This document shows, piece after piece, positions 45,896 through 57,735 of a stretch of 64,000 nucleotides of DNA. Origin of the DNA: Cryptomeria japonica. Its lineage: Eukaryota; Streptophyta; Pinopsida; Cupressales; Cupressaceae. The translations under genes and the position numbers were made by a program. The notes under the pieces were generated by a model. The model had not been told where the DNA came from and searched no databases. It saw nothing but the letters and a program-made list of their open reading frames with translations. The stretch covers positions 20,030,260-20,094,259 of the forward strand of contig NC_081409.1 in assembly GCF_030272615.1 (NCBI RefSeq). Direction: 5' to 3'. Position 1 is the stretch's first letter, and every line of letters starts with the position of its first letter.

Positions 45896-47094
45896 CAAAT
45901 TTTTCAAGTTTTTTTTTTATTCGAGTTTTTGGATTTTTGTATTTAGGGTTTCAGATCTGGTTTATTTTCGGCTAACCTTTGCAGATCTAGCTAACCTGGT
46001 TTGTGCAGCTTGCTTTGGAGGCAAATACGTTTTAGTTGAAGGCCCCTTTTCACAAAGTCTTTTTGGGTTTTCTAAAATTTACCTAACTTGTGTGCTTGCA
46101 GGAAGGGGTTATCATTTGAAACAACCCAAACTACTAACAATTTTGTTGCAGGGCCTTAGCTAGGGTTTTGTAATTTTATTGTGTGCCTTGTTTTCATAGC
46201 TTAGCAAACACTTCAATTGGTGCACTAAAATTGAATCATTGTCTTTTGTGTCTTGAGCAATAGGCTCTTTTTGTTTATTCTTTAGAGGGTCTGTCTTCCC
46301 GTGTGGTCATTAGGACTACTAGTGAGAAGAGAACGACCCAAGTGGTAGCAAAAGAAAAGCCATCTTCTTCCAAGCCACTATAATCAAATGTATTCATGGT
46401 GAAAACTATGAATAACGTGTGCTGATTAGTTCATACCGACACTATGTCTCCCCATAAACCCGTTTGATCAAATTTATTTGATCATTTGTAGGGCGTAACC
46501 CCTACCGGCTGGGAGCCTTCTGTATTTACAGAGCTGAAAGTGCCGCATGTATGGCCACACGAGCGGATGCCCTTACTAGCACCTCTTTGTTTTAGATGCC
46601 CAAATCCTTCTAGTTGTTGAGGCAGGAGGTCGGACCTCTGGTAGCGGCCCACACACATACGGTTCTTAGTAGAGATACAAAGTTCGCCATGGGGAGTTTT
46701 CATGGGGACTGATGCTTGGCTGACCCGAGAAGTGAGTGCCGAGGGTGGAGCCAGTGAGGTCAAGCATCTAAGTATCCGCTCTGAATAGCGTAGCCTCGGG
46801 GGTAAAACCCCATGTGGGATCAACAATTATTGTCCTGGCCAGCCATAAGAATTGTGCTTGACTTATGATAAACATTCAAACACTCAAAGACAAAACAACA
46901 AAACATTGTGTCTTTTGTGTCTTCAAGTGTATGCAAAAAAACTTTTTACATCAAACAAACACACTTTTTGGAGTCTAAACAGTCTGCAAACATTGGGTCA
47001 TCAACACTGTGTCCTCTTGTCACGAAAAACAGTCGAAAAATCAGATTTGGTCACAGCAAAACAAATTCACAGATAGGAAAGATTGCACTAAGGT
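45896..47094. other. Leader of B between the motif blocks, with hairpins
   Basis: Untranslated. Between 46,465 and 46,811 four perfect short inverted repeats follow one another: TGATCAAAT/ATTTGATCA (46,465-46,484), GTAGGG/CCCTAC (46,488-46,505), GAGGT/ACCTC (46,626-46,638) and GGGGT/ACCCC (46,799-46,811). This part is clearly less AT-rich than the rest of the leader. No coding domain. Confidence 0.55.
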
Positions 47095-47390
47095 TACAGA
47101 AACGCGTCTGTGTCTGTTTAAACTGCGTCTGTGTCTGATAAGCGCGTCTGTGAAGTACAGAATAGCGTCTGTGTTTTTATCAGCGTCTGTGTCGAACAGA
47201 GACACGTCTGTGTATGGAAATCGCGTCTGTGAAGTATACAGGCGCGTCTGTGTCCACAATTGCAAAAAACTGTTACAGTCCCGGCAAACATCAACAGGAA
47301 AATCTCAGAATCGCGTCTGCATCAAACAGAGTAGCGTCTGTGTCTTAAAACCGCGTCTGTGAAGTATACAGAGGCGTCTGTGTCAGGATT
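47095..47390 (+). repeat. Leader motif array of B, block 2 (CGCGTCTGTG)
   Basis: About eleven further copies of GCGTCTGTG, for example near 47,103, 47,125, 47,144, 47,166, 47,183, 47,206, 47,222, 47,243, 47,313, 47,334, 47,352 and 47,373. Confidence 0.85.
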
Positions 47391-47931
47391 TGAAAAGTTT
47401 AACAGTCAAGCAAACAAAGAAATCAGTTTTGGCATACTTGAGCTTCCTAGGTTGTCTCTTCAGGTTTCATCTAGCATTCAGCCTGTTCTAAGGTCTTACA
47501 CAGTCCATCATTGCTTCACATCTCATTTTACATTCATACTTGTCTAAACTTGAGTCAAAAAGTCACTTGCTTGTCCTCATCATACTTTGTCAACACACTA
47601 CTACACTTTGCTAAGTGGTCCCTCATCAAGGTTTCTTACCTTTGGGTCTCATTTGGTCTTACTTAGAGTCAAGGTTAGCTTACCTCATCAAGAGAAACTA
47701 TCCTCTCTTTGGAAGTCACACCTACTCTACTGCATACATACTTGGTCTTACACTTTGGACATTGCAAGTACACCTAAGATTCATTTACACTCCATACAAC
47801 TCTTGGTCTTCCATACTCTTTTCATATTTTTCATCTAGTCTCTCACATATTGGTCTAATACCTAGTTCATAGTTGAAACCCGTCTTCAAAAATCTAGGAG
47901 AAAAGCTAAAGAAGCTCAAGGGCCCGTAAAC

Positions 47932-50900
47932 ATGAGTTCTTATGAGTATGACAATGATGTCTTCTACAATCCTGAGCACACTACATTACCAGACATGAAT
48001 GTTTATAGACACAATCCAAATGTGGAAAGCGCAAACGCTATACACAACGCTACACACAATGGTAATGTGGACAATTCTTCAATACTATCAGCAGACATAC
48101 AAGAATCTATAATGGATCCTCAATTCAATAGATTGGTTGAAGAGATAATGAGGAGAGATCGTCAATATTTCCTAAACATGATGGCACAAAGTGGAGCTTA
48201 AATACCACATGATTTTGACTTATCTCAACTTATGGAAAGTAGACCTTCACAACAAACTCAACCAAATAGTGGAGGACCCAATAATATGATGCCGGAGTCA
48301 CCATCAGTTTTGCTTCAGAAACCAGCAATCCCACATACACAAGCTCAAATGCATGATACTTACACTCAAAGACCATCGTGGAGGCCTTATGCTCAAACAC
48401 ATGCTCAAGATATGGGTCAACCAAGACAAATGGATACTCAAGGACTTCCTCAAAATTTTGACACAAGGAGACCTCATGCCAAAATTGGGGGCAACACAAT
48501 GGAAAATGAAAGGCCTATTGAATATGGTTTATATACACAAAACAGATATGGGGTCCCTCAACAAGAAGTTATACCAAGTGCTCCATACATATCGCAACAA
48601 TATAGACCTCCATATGGACATGTCTACGATCAGTATCATCCATATATGCAACAAGCTCCTCCTCAAATGGGTATTTCAAACATGGGATATGCTACAAGAA
48701 ATCCATCTCCTCCCAAAAATAATTTGGAGCAACAAATTAGAGATCTACAAAAGAAAGTGGAAGACATGGGCACATCAAAACCCACATATACTATGAGAGG
48801 TATATGCCCTTATCCCTTTGATAAGAGCATTCCAATGCCTCCATTTCCTCCACACTTTGCAACGCCGAAATTTGACAAATATAGAGGGAGAGGAGACCCC
48901 AAGGCACATATAAGACAATTCTTCACAAATTGCATTGAGGTAGCCGCAGAAGAAACATACTTAATGAGGTTGTTCCCACAGAGCTTAGGAGATCAAGCGA
49001 TGGAATGGTTTTCTCAATTACCTCCCGGTATTAAGTCATGGGGCGACTTGGCAGAGGCATTCATCCAACATTTCTCTTACAACATTGAAACAGATGTCTC
49101 AGTTACTACCTTGTGCAATACAAAACAAAAGGAAGGAGAATCCTTTGCGTCATTTTTGCAAAGATGGAGAAACTTAGCTAGCAGATGCTCTTGTGAGATC
49201 CCGCAAAAACAAATGGTAGAGATGTTCACACAAAATGTTAACAAGGCTATTGGCTATGATCTCAGAAAAGCTTGTTTGTCTACATTTAAGGATGTCATTG
49301 AAAAGGGCCTAGCAACAGAAAAGGTCTTGATTGAACAAGGAGTTATCAAACTATTCAAAGAAAACAAAGAGGACTTTAAGGGAAAGGACAAACCAAAATT
49401 TTGGAACAAGAACAAGAACACAGTTAGTGACGGCGTTGTTGATGCCAACACAGTGAGACCAAAGTTCGTCTTTTCTGGATCAAGTTCTACCAACAATCAA
49501 GTGAACAATCAAACGGCTGCTAAACCACGAAGGAAATATACTCCATTGGGAGAACCACTTGAATCAGTATTCAAAAAGCTTGTAGCAAACAAAGTGATCA
49601 CGATCCCAGATTTTCCTCCATATGAACCAAAGGTAAAACCGAATTGGTGGAATGATGATGAATTTTGCGAATTTCATAAGAGCAAGGGTCATAAGAAAAG
49701 TAATTGCCATCGATTGAAAAACATTGTACAAGATCTCATTGACAGAGGAGATATTGAGATTGAGGGACATTCCTCTAACCAAGAGCATGAGGTGTTTAAG
49801 GAACCATTCCCAAAACATGACAGAGGAAAAGGCAAAGTCACAGATGATCAAGCCAATTACACCAGAGCATCTTACAATTATGATTCCACTATTAATCACA
49901 TCTCAATGGACAATCATATTTCTACCATTACTATCAAAAACAAAAATCCGGAGAATCCTTCTCAAAGACCCAAAATTGTCCTAAAAGGTGTGGGATCTTC
50001 GTCCGCATCTACCTCTGAATGTCATGTTACAACCCGTCGAGGTAAGATCACATTGCCAGGTACCTCTACTAAGAATACCAATCTTCTGTCAACGAAGCCT
50101 GAGTATGACCTTGTAGAGAAACTAGGGAAGACACCTGCGCTCATCTCTATTCTTGAGCTCTTACGTATATCCCCTGCACATAACGTTGTCCTTGACAAAA
50201 CCTTGAGAGATACTGCTGTCCCTACTGATCTAAACATGGACCAGTTTCAAGCCATGGTGGGATACTTATCCGTTCCACACTCCCTCACATTCACAGAAGC
50301 CGATGACGCCTCCATAAGTCAGCCTCATAATGCACCTCTACATATTGAAGCCTTCATACATAAACACCGAATAAAACGAGTCCTGATAGATGGAGGAGCA
50401 GGTCTTAATATTTGTACATTGAGCACCATCAGACAATTGGGATATTCTGACAAAGCTGTGAATGCTACAAACCAAATCACCATTAAGGCTTATGATGATG
50501 AAGAGCGTTCGTCCAAGGGCACGGTCATCTTACCACTAAGAATAGGGCCAGTCACAAAGGACGTGGTTTGTCAAGTCCTGGATCTAGACCTCACGTATAA
50601 CATATTGCTAGGACGCCCGTGGATTCATGAAATGAGAGCAGTCCCATCAACATACCACCAATGCATTAAATTTCCTCATAATGGAGTCGAGGTAACGGTC
50701 AATTGTGATCCAAATCCATTCATATATTGCAATAACTTGAGATCACATACTGAGACTATCATTCCTAGCAATCGTGAGGCTACCCCTTCTTCAGCATATA
50801 TTGATCCTGAATCATTAAAGCCCTCGACATCCAAACAAGGTGAACTTAGAGCCAAGTTTCAAGACAAAGGCATGGGAGAATACACTCTGAATCAAACAAT

Positions 50901-51192
50901 GTTCTTACGACAAGTCATGAACTCCCCTAAGGAATACGGGAGGCCACATCCTAATAAGCAAATCTCCATCATGCTACTCAAATGGGATCCTACTGTCTTT
51001 CAAAAATGGGGCGAACTAGAGGAAGAAAATTTATATAAAATGCTATACAAGGACGCTGAAGATGATACACATGATCAAATTATAATACCCTGTGAGAACT
51101 ATGGCAAAGGTTTCAAAATTCTGCAGAGATTCGGGTATGATGGAAAGAGCCCTCTCGGACTACGCAAAGAAGGTGTCGTGGAGCCTTTATAA
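47932..51192 (+). pseudogene. Gag, protease and G-patch region of B
   Basis: Frame opens at ATG 47,932 (MSSYEYDNDV). A TAA at 48,199-48,201 falls in the Gag N-terminus where A has a Lys codon, then the frame is open for 986 codons from 48,232. Capsid motif YLMRLFPQSLGDQAMEWFSQ is near codon 250, knuckle CEFHKSKGHKKSNC near codon 478, protease VLIDGGAGLNIC near codon 715-720 with NILLGRPWIHEMRAVPSTYH after it, and G-patch-like YGKGFKILQRFGYDGKSPLG at codons 957-980. A TAA at 51,190-51,192 closes it, in the same frame as RT. Without the two stops it would be a normal Gag-PR; read as is it is interrupted. Confidence 0.9.
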
Positions 51193-54090
51193 CCTGAGCT
51201 AACTACAAGAAGGGAACGCTCTAAGGGGCTTGGTTTTCTAAATCCCAAGATTCAAAATAAGAGAACAAAACAAATATGGCGAGTCAAAGTGGCTGAAGTT
51301 CAACAAGAAGATAATTATTCCACAGACTCCAATGAGTGGGAATGGGGTTCAGACAAATCCTCCAGCGACTATGAGATCAATGAGACATTTAGAGAGCCAG
51401 ATGAACCTACAGAGGAGGAGGAGTTTTACAAGAAATTCAGAGTCGGTCAAGAACCGACCCATAAGGATCCCGCACAAGCTTCGTTTCAAGGCCCTAGGTC
51501 AGGATCACATAGGATGAGGACACCTGTCCCTGAGGGTGCCACTAGTGATGATAATTTGGACTCACTCACGATCGAAACTGATGAGGAGAGTGCCATTGAT
51601 GACCTCGATGACTATCTTGACATACCTGAATATAACCACATCTTCACTATTAGCCTTGCGGACTCTAAAAACACTAAAGACCTTCCCCTCGTTCACCCCC
51701 AACTCATTGACTGGGATCAGGATGGACCACCACAGCTTGATACATTTCAAAATGACGAAGCTATTGTTGATTATCTTGGCATTCGTGATGATCTTCCTCT
51801 TGGAGACCATAAAGCAGGATACGCCATAGAGCTTAATAACATGGCATACTTTGGTGAGGGTGTCGGGCCTTCTAGTCGCAAAAATGTGAAAATAAAAACA
51901 AAACAAGGGTCTTATGGCGAAAACCACACTGTGGCGTTATCTGACTCTAAAAAAGTAAAAAGAAAGGATGTATCTGAGGGTGAAAACCTCTCTGAGGTGC
52001 CCGAAGATGGAAGGCTTGACATTCTCCCAGCATCATACGAGGAAAAATCATCCATGTTGGTAGAGGAGACTATAAAAACAAACATTGGTACAACAGAGGT
52101 TCCACACAACATATTTTTGGCTCAATCATTGACAGAGACCGAAAAAGCAAGATTCATAAGCTTCTTTAAGGAACGACAAGTCAACTTCGCATGGTCTTAT
52201 GCTGATATGCCTGGACTAGACCCCGACTTAGTAATGCATCATTTAACAGTCAAACCGGGGGCAAAACCAGTAAAACAGAAATTAAGGAAAATGCATCCAC
52301 AGGTGGCATTATTAGTCAAGGCAGAGCTGGAGAAATTACTAGATGTCGGATTCATACGCCCAATTGATTATCCTGAATGGATTTCCAATTTAGTACCTGT
52401 CAGCAAACCAGATCGCAGCATCCGAATATGTACAGACTTCAGGGATATCAACAAGGCTTGTCCGAAGGACGATTTCCCATTACCAAACATTGATTTAATT
52501 GTTGATCTCACAGCAGGCCATGAGATGTTATCTTTAATGGACGGATTTTCTGGATATAATCAGATCAGGATTGCACCTGAAGACCAACATAAAACATCAT
52601 TCACTTGTCCATGGGGAACCTTCTGCTGGAATGTCATGCCCTTTGGGCTGAAAAATGCAGGTGCCACGTATCAACGAGCCATGACTACTATCTTCCATGA
52701 TCTCATGCATGTAACGGTGGAAGATTATGTTGATGACCTTTTGGTTAAATCAATAGACAGAAATACACACTTGGACATACTTTCAGTTGCTTTTGATAGG
52801 CTGGAAAAATACAAGGTAAGATTAAACCCAAAGAAATGTGTCTTTGGAGTAACCTCCGGGAAGCTCCTAGGATTCATTGTGTCTAAAAGAGGAATAGAAG
52901 CTGATCCAGCGAAGGTCAAGGCTATCTTGGACATGCCACCACCCAAGAATATCAGTCAACTTCGGTCTTTACAAGGGAGACTCCAGTCCATACGAAGATT
53001 CATAGCACAACTTGCAGATAAGTGTAATCCTTTCCAGCACCTGCTACACAAAAACATCAAGTTCAAATGGGATGAGAACTGTCAACAGGCTTTTCAGGCG
53101 CTTAAGGACTATCTTTTGAACCCGCCAATTTTGATGCCACCAATTCAAGATCAACCATTGCTACTTTACATATCAGCTACTCCAATAGCACTGGGGGCAC
53201 TCCTAGCACAACAAATACCTGACGGCAAGGAAAAAGCAGTCTACTATATCAGTCGCACATTGGTGGGATATGAGCTAAACTACACACCAATTGAGCGTGC
53301 ATGTCTCGCTGTGGTCTTCGCTTCACAAAAATTACGACATTATATGCTCACTCACAAGACTAAACTGATTGCCAGAATTGATCCACTAAAATATCTTCTC
53401 AACAAAGCTACACTTACTGGGTGGCTGGCCAAGTGGGTAATGATTTTGAGTGAATTCGACATTGAATACGTGGACAGAAAAGCCATAAAAGGACAAGCCA
53501 TCACAAATCAATTGGCAGATGCTCCCATGATAGATGATGTGCCTCTACAGTCAGAATTTCCAGATGAGTCCATTCTAACAATATCACCTGCAAAGCCATG
53601 GCAACTATACTTTGATGGCTCATACACACAGCACGGGGCAGGAGCGGGTATACTCTTTATAACTCCCCAAGGCGATTCTATACCAAAGTCATACCGCTTA
53701 TCATTTCCTTGCACCAACAATATATCGGAATACGAGGCATTAACAACGGGGCTAAGAATTGCAGTTCAGTGGAAGATCCAGGAACTTCGTGTTTTTGGCG
53801 ATTCTCAACTTGTCATCCGTCAAGCAACTGATGATTACCAAACAAAAGATGAAAAGCTAATGCCTTACAAACAACTGGTAGATGATCTGAAACAGCACTT
53901 TGCAAAGATAGAGTTTGAGCAGATACCAAGAGAACAGAATCGTGCTGCTGATGCCATGGCTACAATTGCTTCGCTCATTGATTTACCGCAAAATGAGACT
54001 CGCTATGAGTTCCTGGTTGACAACTTGTTGATTCCGTCATATGAGATCACTCCTACGGAAATGATATGTGTTGTTGGTCCTGAATCCTAG
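51193..54090 (+). pseudogene. Reverse transcriptase, RNase H and aRH of B
   Basis: Continues in the Gag frame. From ATG 51,289 there are 933 open codons: an acidic linker, NFAWSYADMPGLDP, RT core FIRPIDYPEWISNLVP, ICTDFRDINKACPKDDFPLP, LMDGFSGYNQIRIAP, CWNVMPFGLKNAGATYQ, catalytic YVDD at 52,726-52,737, RNase H (LLLYISATPIALGALLAQQ, ELNYTPIERACLAV) near codon 625-670 and aRH near codon 770-900 with LYFDGSYTQHGAGAGILF (Asp), NISEYEALTTGL (Glu), VFGDSQLVIRQ (Asp) and REQNRAADAMA (Asp). All key residues are present. A TAG at 54,088-54,090 separates it from integrase. Confidence 0.92.
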
Positions 54091-55347
54091 TTATATGGTT
54101 CCATATTCACATACCTTCGCGACAATATCTTACCTCCCGATTTATCGAACAACCAACGCCGCACTTTCATTCGCCAATCCTCCCGATACGTTATCCTAGC
54201 TGATATCCTATACCGACGAGGTCTAGATGGCACCCTCCTTAGATGTTTAGAGAGTGACGAAGCTCAGATTGCGTTACGAGAAGTACATGAAGGGATATGT
54301 GGTCCGCATACTAGTGGTCCTACCTTGGCTAAGAAACTCATCAGGACTGGATACTACTGGCCTACTATGGAAAAAGATGCATATCAGTTTGTCAAGAAGT
54401 GTAAGCAGTGTCAAATTCATGGAGACCTCATACATGCACCAACACAGGAATTACAGCCACTTGCATCTCCTTGGCCCTTTTGTCAGTGGGGACTCGATCT
54501 CATAGGCAAGATTCACCCTCCTTCTTCCAATGGACATAAATTCATTATCACAGCCACAGAGTATTTCACAAAGTGGATTGAAGCCGTGCCTCTCACGCAA
54601 GTTACTGGGAAACAAATCGCTACTTTCATCTTGAACTACATCATTTGCCGATACGGGATTCCTACTTCCATTATCACTGACAACGGGCGTCCTTTCAAGA
54701 ACCAGGATGTTCGTGAACTCTGTGAGCACTTCCATATCTTTCATCGTTTCTCCACACCATACTACCCCCAAGGTAATGGCCAAGCTGAGGCGTCTAACAA
54801 AACAATTCTCAAAATCCTTAAAAAGACAGTCAACGACGCTGGCCGTAACTGGCATGTCCAACTCAATCCCGCACTTTGGGCCTATCGTACCAGTGTCCGC
54901 ACACCTACAGGAGCTACACCCTACTCACTTGTCTACGGTGCTGAAGCCATCTTGCCTATTGAGGTCGAGTTACCTTCTTTACGGGTCTCCTTGAGAAACA
55001 TAATCAACGACGAAGACTACAGGGTCTCTCGCTTACAAGAACTAGAACTGCTGGAGGAACGACGACACACTGCTTTTAATCATCTCAAGGCTTACCAACA
55101 ATGAATGAGTCGCAGTTACAATCACAAGGTCAAGCCTCGCACATTTGAGGTAGGTGACTTAGTCCTTAGAGAGAACCCCAAGAATCAGCAAGACAGAGAT
55201 AAGAAGGGCAAATTTGAACCCAACTGGCTTGGTCCTTACATCATCACAGCAGTATATGGATCTGGGGCATATCAGCTCTCAACTACAGAAGGTGAACCCT
55301 TGGAGGATCCTATCAACAGCATGCATCTCCGCAGGTTCTACACATAA
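54091..55347 (+). pseudogene. Integrase of B
   Basis: Same frame as the rest. RGLDGTLLRCL, H2C2 region HEGICGPHTSGPTLAKKLI...CKQCQIHG (about 54,290-54,420), core WGLDLIGKI (Asp), IITDNGRPFKNQD (Asp) and GNGQAEASN (Glu), then a TGA at 55,102-55,104 where A has a His codon and an Arg codon is equally plausible. The GPY module WLGPYIITAVYGSGAYQLST ends at 55,347. Catalytic residues are intact; only the TGA and the TAG upstream spoil the frame. Confidence 0.92.
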
Positions 55348-57090
55348 GCTCTTTGGAATATCCTAATTCAAAAATACAAAAAAATCAAAAAATTTCAAAA
55401 ATACAAAAAAAAAAAAAAAATTTTGAAAAATCGAAAAAAGTAAAGAGAAATAATTTCGTCCAACGATGAAAACCACTTCGGTGGCACCCTGGGCAAGGAC
55501 CATGGTGAAAACTGGGTCACCAGCGCCATGCGTAGGGACTTTGCTCCTCCCTCCTTCAGGATTCACTTTCATCCTTTCACTTTGCACACACTCACAACCT
55601 ATTCACTCACAATAAACTTGCCCATTCCCATCATGGCTTGTTATTGATCTACCTAAGATTGGTTAGCCATCCATAACCCTCCCCTTTCACTCCCTTTTCC
55701 ATCCATAATAAGTCAGATCTTATCTGTGGCTAAGGCAAAATCCTACGTCTAGTGATGGGTGTGGAACTGAGAACATCACATGTTTCGAGGACTACAGTTT
55801 CTTTCAGCTTCCTTCAGTCTATTCGCGCACAATCCGCAATAAAGCAACATTTGCATCGAAGATCCGCAATAAAGTTCCATCTTCTCCGCAATAAAGTATC
55901 AGTTTCATGGATTCAGTCAGTTTCAGATAAGACACAGCAGCAACAATGAGCTTCAACAAAATCAAATCTTTCAACAGACTCAGACAACATATGGTTCAGT
56001 GCTATCTATCCTTTTTGTGAAAGTGAACATTGTGACCACAATCAAAATTCGACTTATACAAGTGACAAGAGACACTAAACTTGAGGACTACAGTGGATGT
56101 TGGTGTCGAGTCTTGGTTTTCTTTTGATTTTATCTTTTTGGTGACATGCCTTTTAGCTTTTCCAGGATGTCTCTGACTAGAGATTCTATCTCCAGGATGT
56201 CTTTGACTAGAAAGGCGAGGATGGGGTATCGTCACCTATTTGCATTTGCTGTCTGTGGATTGTCTCTTAGTAATGCTATGACTTGTCCAAGGATATGAGG
56301 ACACTGTGAGTGTAGTATGAACTGGGGCATTCCTTGTTTGTGACTGTCTTATCTCCATGTAAACAGGTACAATGACTTTCTGGGCCGAACAAATGCCTCG
56401 ATTGTCATAACCTATTTTGCCATAATAAAGCTCAATGATGATAACGCACAAGAAGCTCTTTCACGTTCATATCTTCTGTCTTCCATCCCCCTTTCTTGAT
56501 TGACTTCCATCATCCTTCTCGAGTCCGCGTAGCCAGCTATCACATGACTGAGTATAATGACACACCAAAAACATTTGCATTTCATATAGTTGCACCTGCA
56601 TCACCACATATAAGCATTTCATACATACATATAGATATCACAATTGCATCACATCCTGCATACCACACATGTTAGCACATCTCACATTTTCATTGTGTAA
56701 ATAATCATTTGCATTATGTAAATAATCATTTGCATTATCATATTCATTTGCATTACATACATTCACATTTACATCATGCATACACATATACAACATAAAA
56801 GAACAAAAATATATTGCATTGCATCATATTTGCATCCATATCATAAAACATGTATCACATAAGAACATCTCATCACATAGGTACACATGCATATAGCTGC
56901 CGCAAAATGAATCATCTCATATATATAATCAAATGTGTCATAATACAATGATGTCAAAAGAATCATATGGTTACAAAAGAATCACCCGCAGGTGTCTACA
57001 ATACAACAATGGTACATATACTGATACAATGGGAGCCCACTATAGCTATGAGGAACTCCCTCCCTCAGAGCCGCCTCGCCTCGACGGAGT
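55348..57090. other. Post-pol region of B with CAT-rich spacer
   Basis: No gene seen. Begins with A-rich sequence and the conserved hairpin block (55,473-55,520), then CATGGCTTGTTATTGAT at about 55,633, and from about 56,560 a CAT/ACAT-rich low-complexity tract. The antisense gene ends at its right edge. Confidence 0.55.
55473..55484 (+). other. UUCG hairpin after pol of B
   Basis: CCAC-TTCG-GTGG, a perfect four-pair stem with the stable C(UUCG)G loop in RNA. It is followed by CACCCTGGGCAAGGACCATG, which A conserves in large part. It lies about 125 bp after the pol stop. Confidence 0.55.
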
Positions 57091-57588
57091 CTAAGCTGTA
57101 GATGGTCCCGCCCCAGGATCCCCCTGTCTCTCTGGTGGTGGTGGAGGCCCTATGACTCCACCGCTGGATGCCTGTCTCCTGCGACTCCCTCCCGTAGCCA
57201 TCGCTGTGCGCGACGATCTCTGGAAGCTCCTAGCCCGCTGATCTGCTGGCACGGCTGCGTAGTATAGATCCCTCCAGTAGGCGATCTCCTCTCCAGCTCG
57301 CAAAACATATGCGTAGCCTGCCCCTGCATCCTCTGCTGCCCGCCTCCCTGCCCTCAGAGCTGTCTCGGCCTCTATGTATCGCTGGATGGCCTGATCCCTC
57401 TCTCGCTCTGTGTCTCGGACCCTGATCCTGAGGTGGTTCCTCTCTCGAACCAAATCCTCAATCTCATCTGCCTGGCCCTGGCAGATCTCCCGCAGCCTCA
57501 CCACCTCATCCTCCTCAGAGTCTCCGCTCTCCGTCCCTGCTTGTGGCTCCTCCTCTACAGGTGCCTGTCCCTGTGCCTCTGCCTGCAC
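57091..57588 (-). pseudogene. C-terminal coiled-coil part of the antisense PMD gene of B
   Basis: Same frame as the PMD part, separated from it by five TAG codons (57,736-57,738, 57,649-57,651, 57,613-57,615, 57,595-57,597, 57,589-57,591) in a Gln-rich linker. Contains an acidic start, a coiled coil (VRLREICQGQADEIEDLVRE), the phrase EEIAYWRDLYYAAVP and a Gly/Pro-rich tail with GGVIGPPPPPE. The A copy conserves EEVAYW..LYEQVVP and GGVMGP, so this region belongs to the gene. Confidence 0.7.
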
Positions 57589-57735
57589 CTATCCCTATGC
57601 CTGTATAGGTACCTATGGCTGTACCTGTCTCTGTCCCTCTGGCTGCACCTATCTCTGTCCCTCTCTGGGACCCTGTGCTGCTGGCACCTGTAGGGGCAGT
57701 CCACCCCGTCCTCTCACCACTGGAGCTGCTCTCTC

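Noticed and set aside
45701-45946. Plus-strand frame with repeated RVC/ASV peptides in the B leader (and similar at 47,009-47,362)
   Set aside because: The peptide repeats are just the translation of the CGCGTCTGTG array.
45640-47390. Regularly recurring short repeats that could look like a CRISPR array
   Set aside because: The word is only about 10 bp, degenerate and irregularly spaced, in the leader of a plant retrotransposon. No cas genes and no constant-length spacers.
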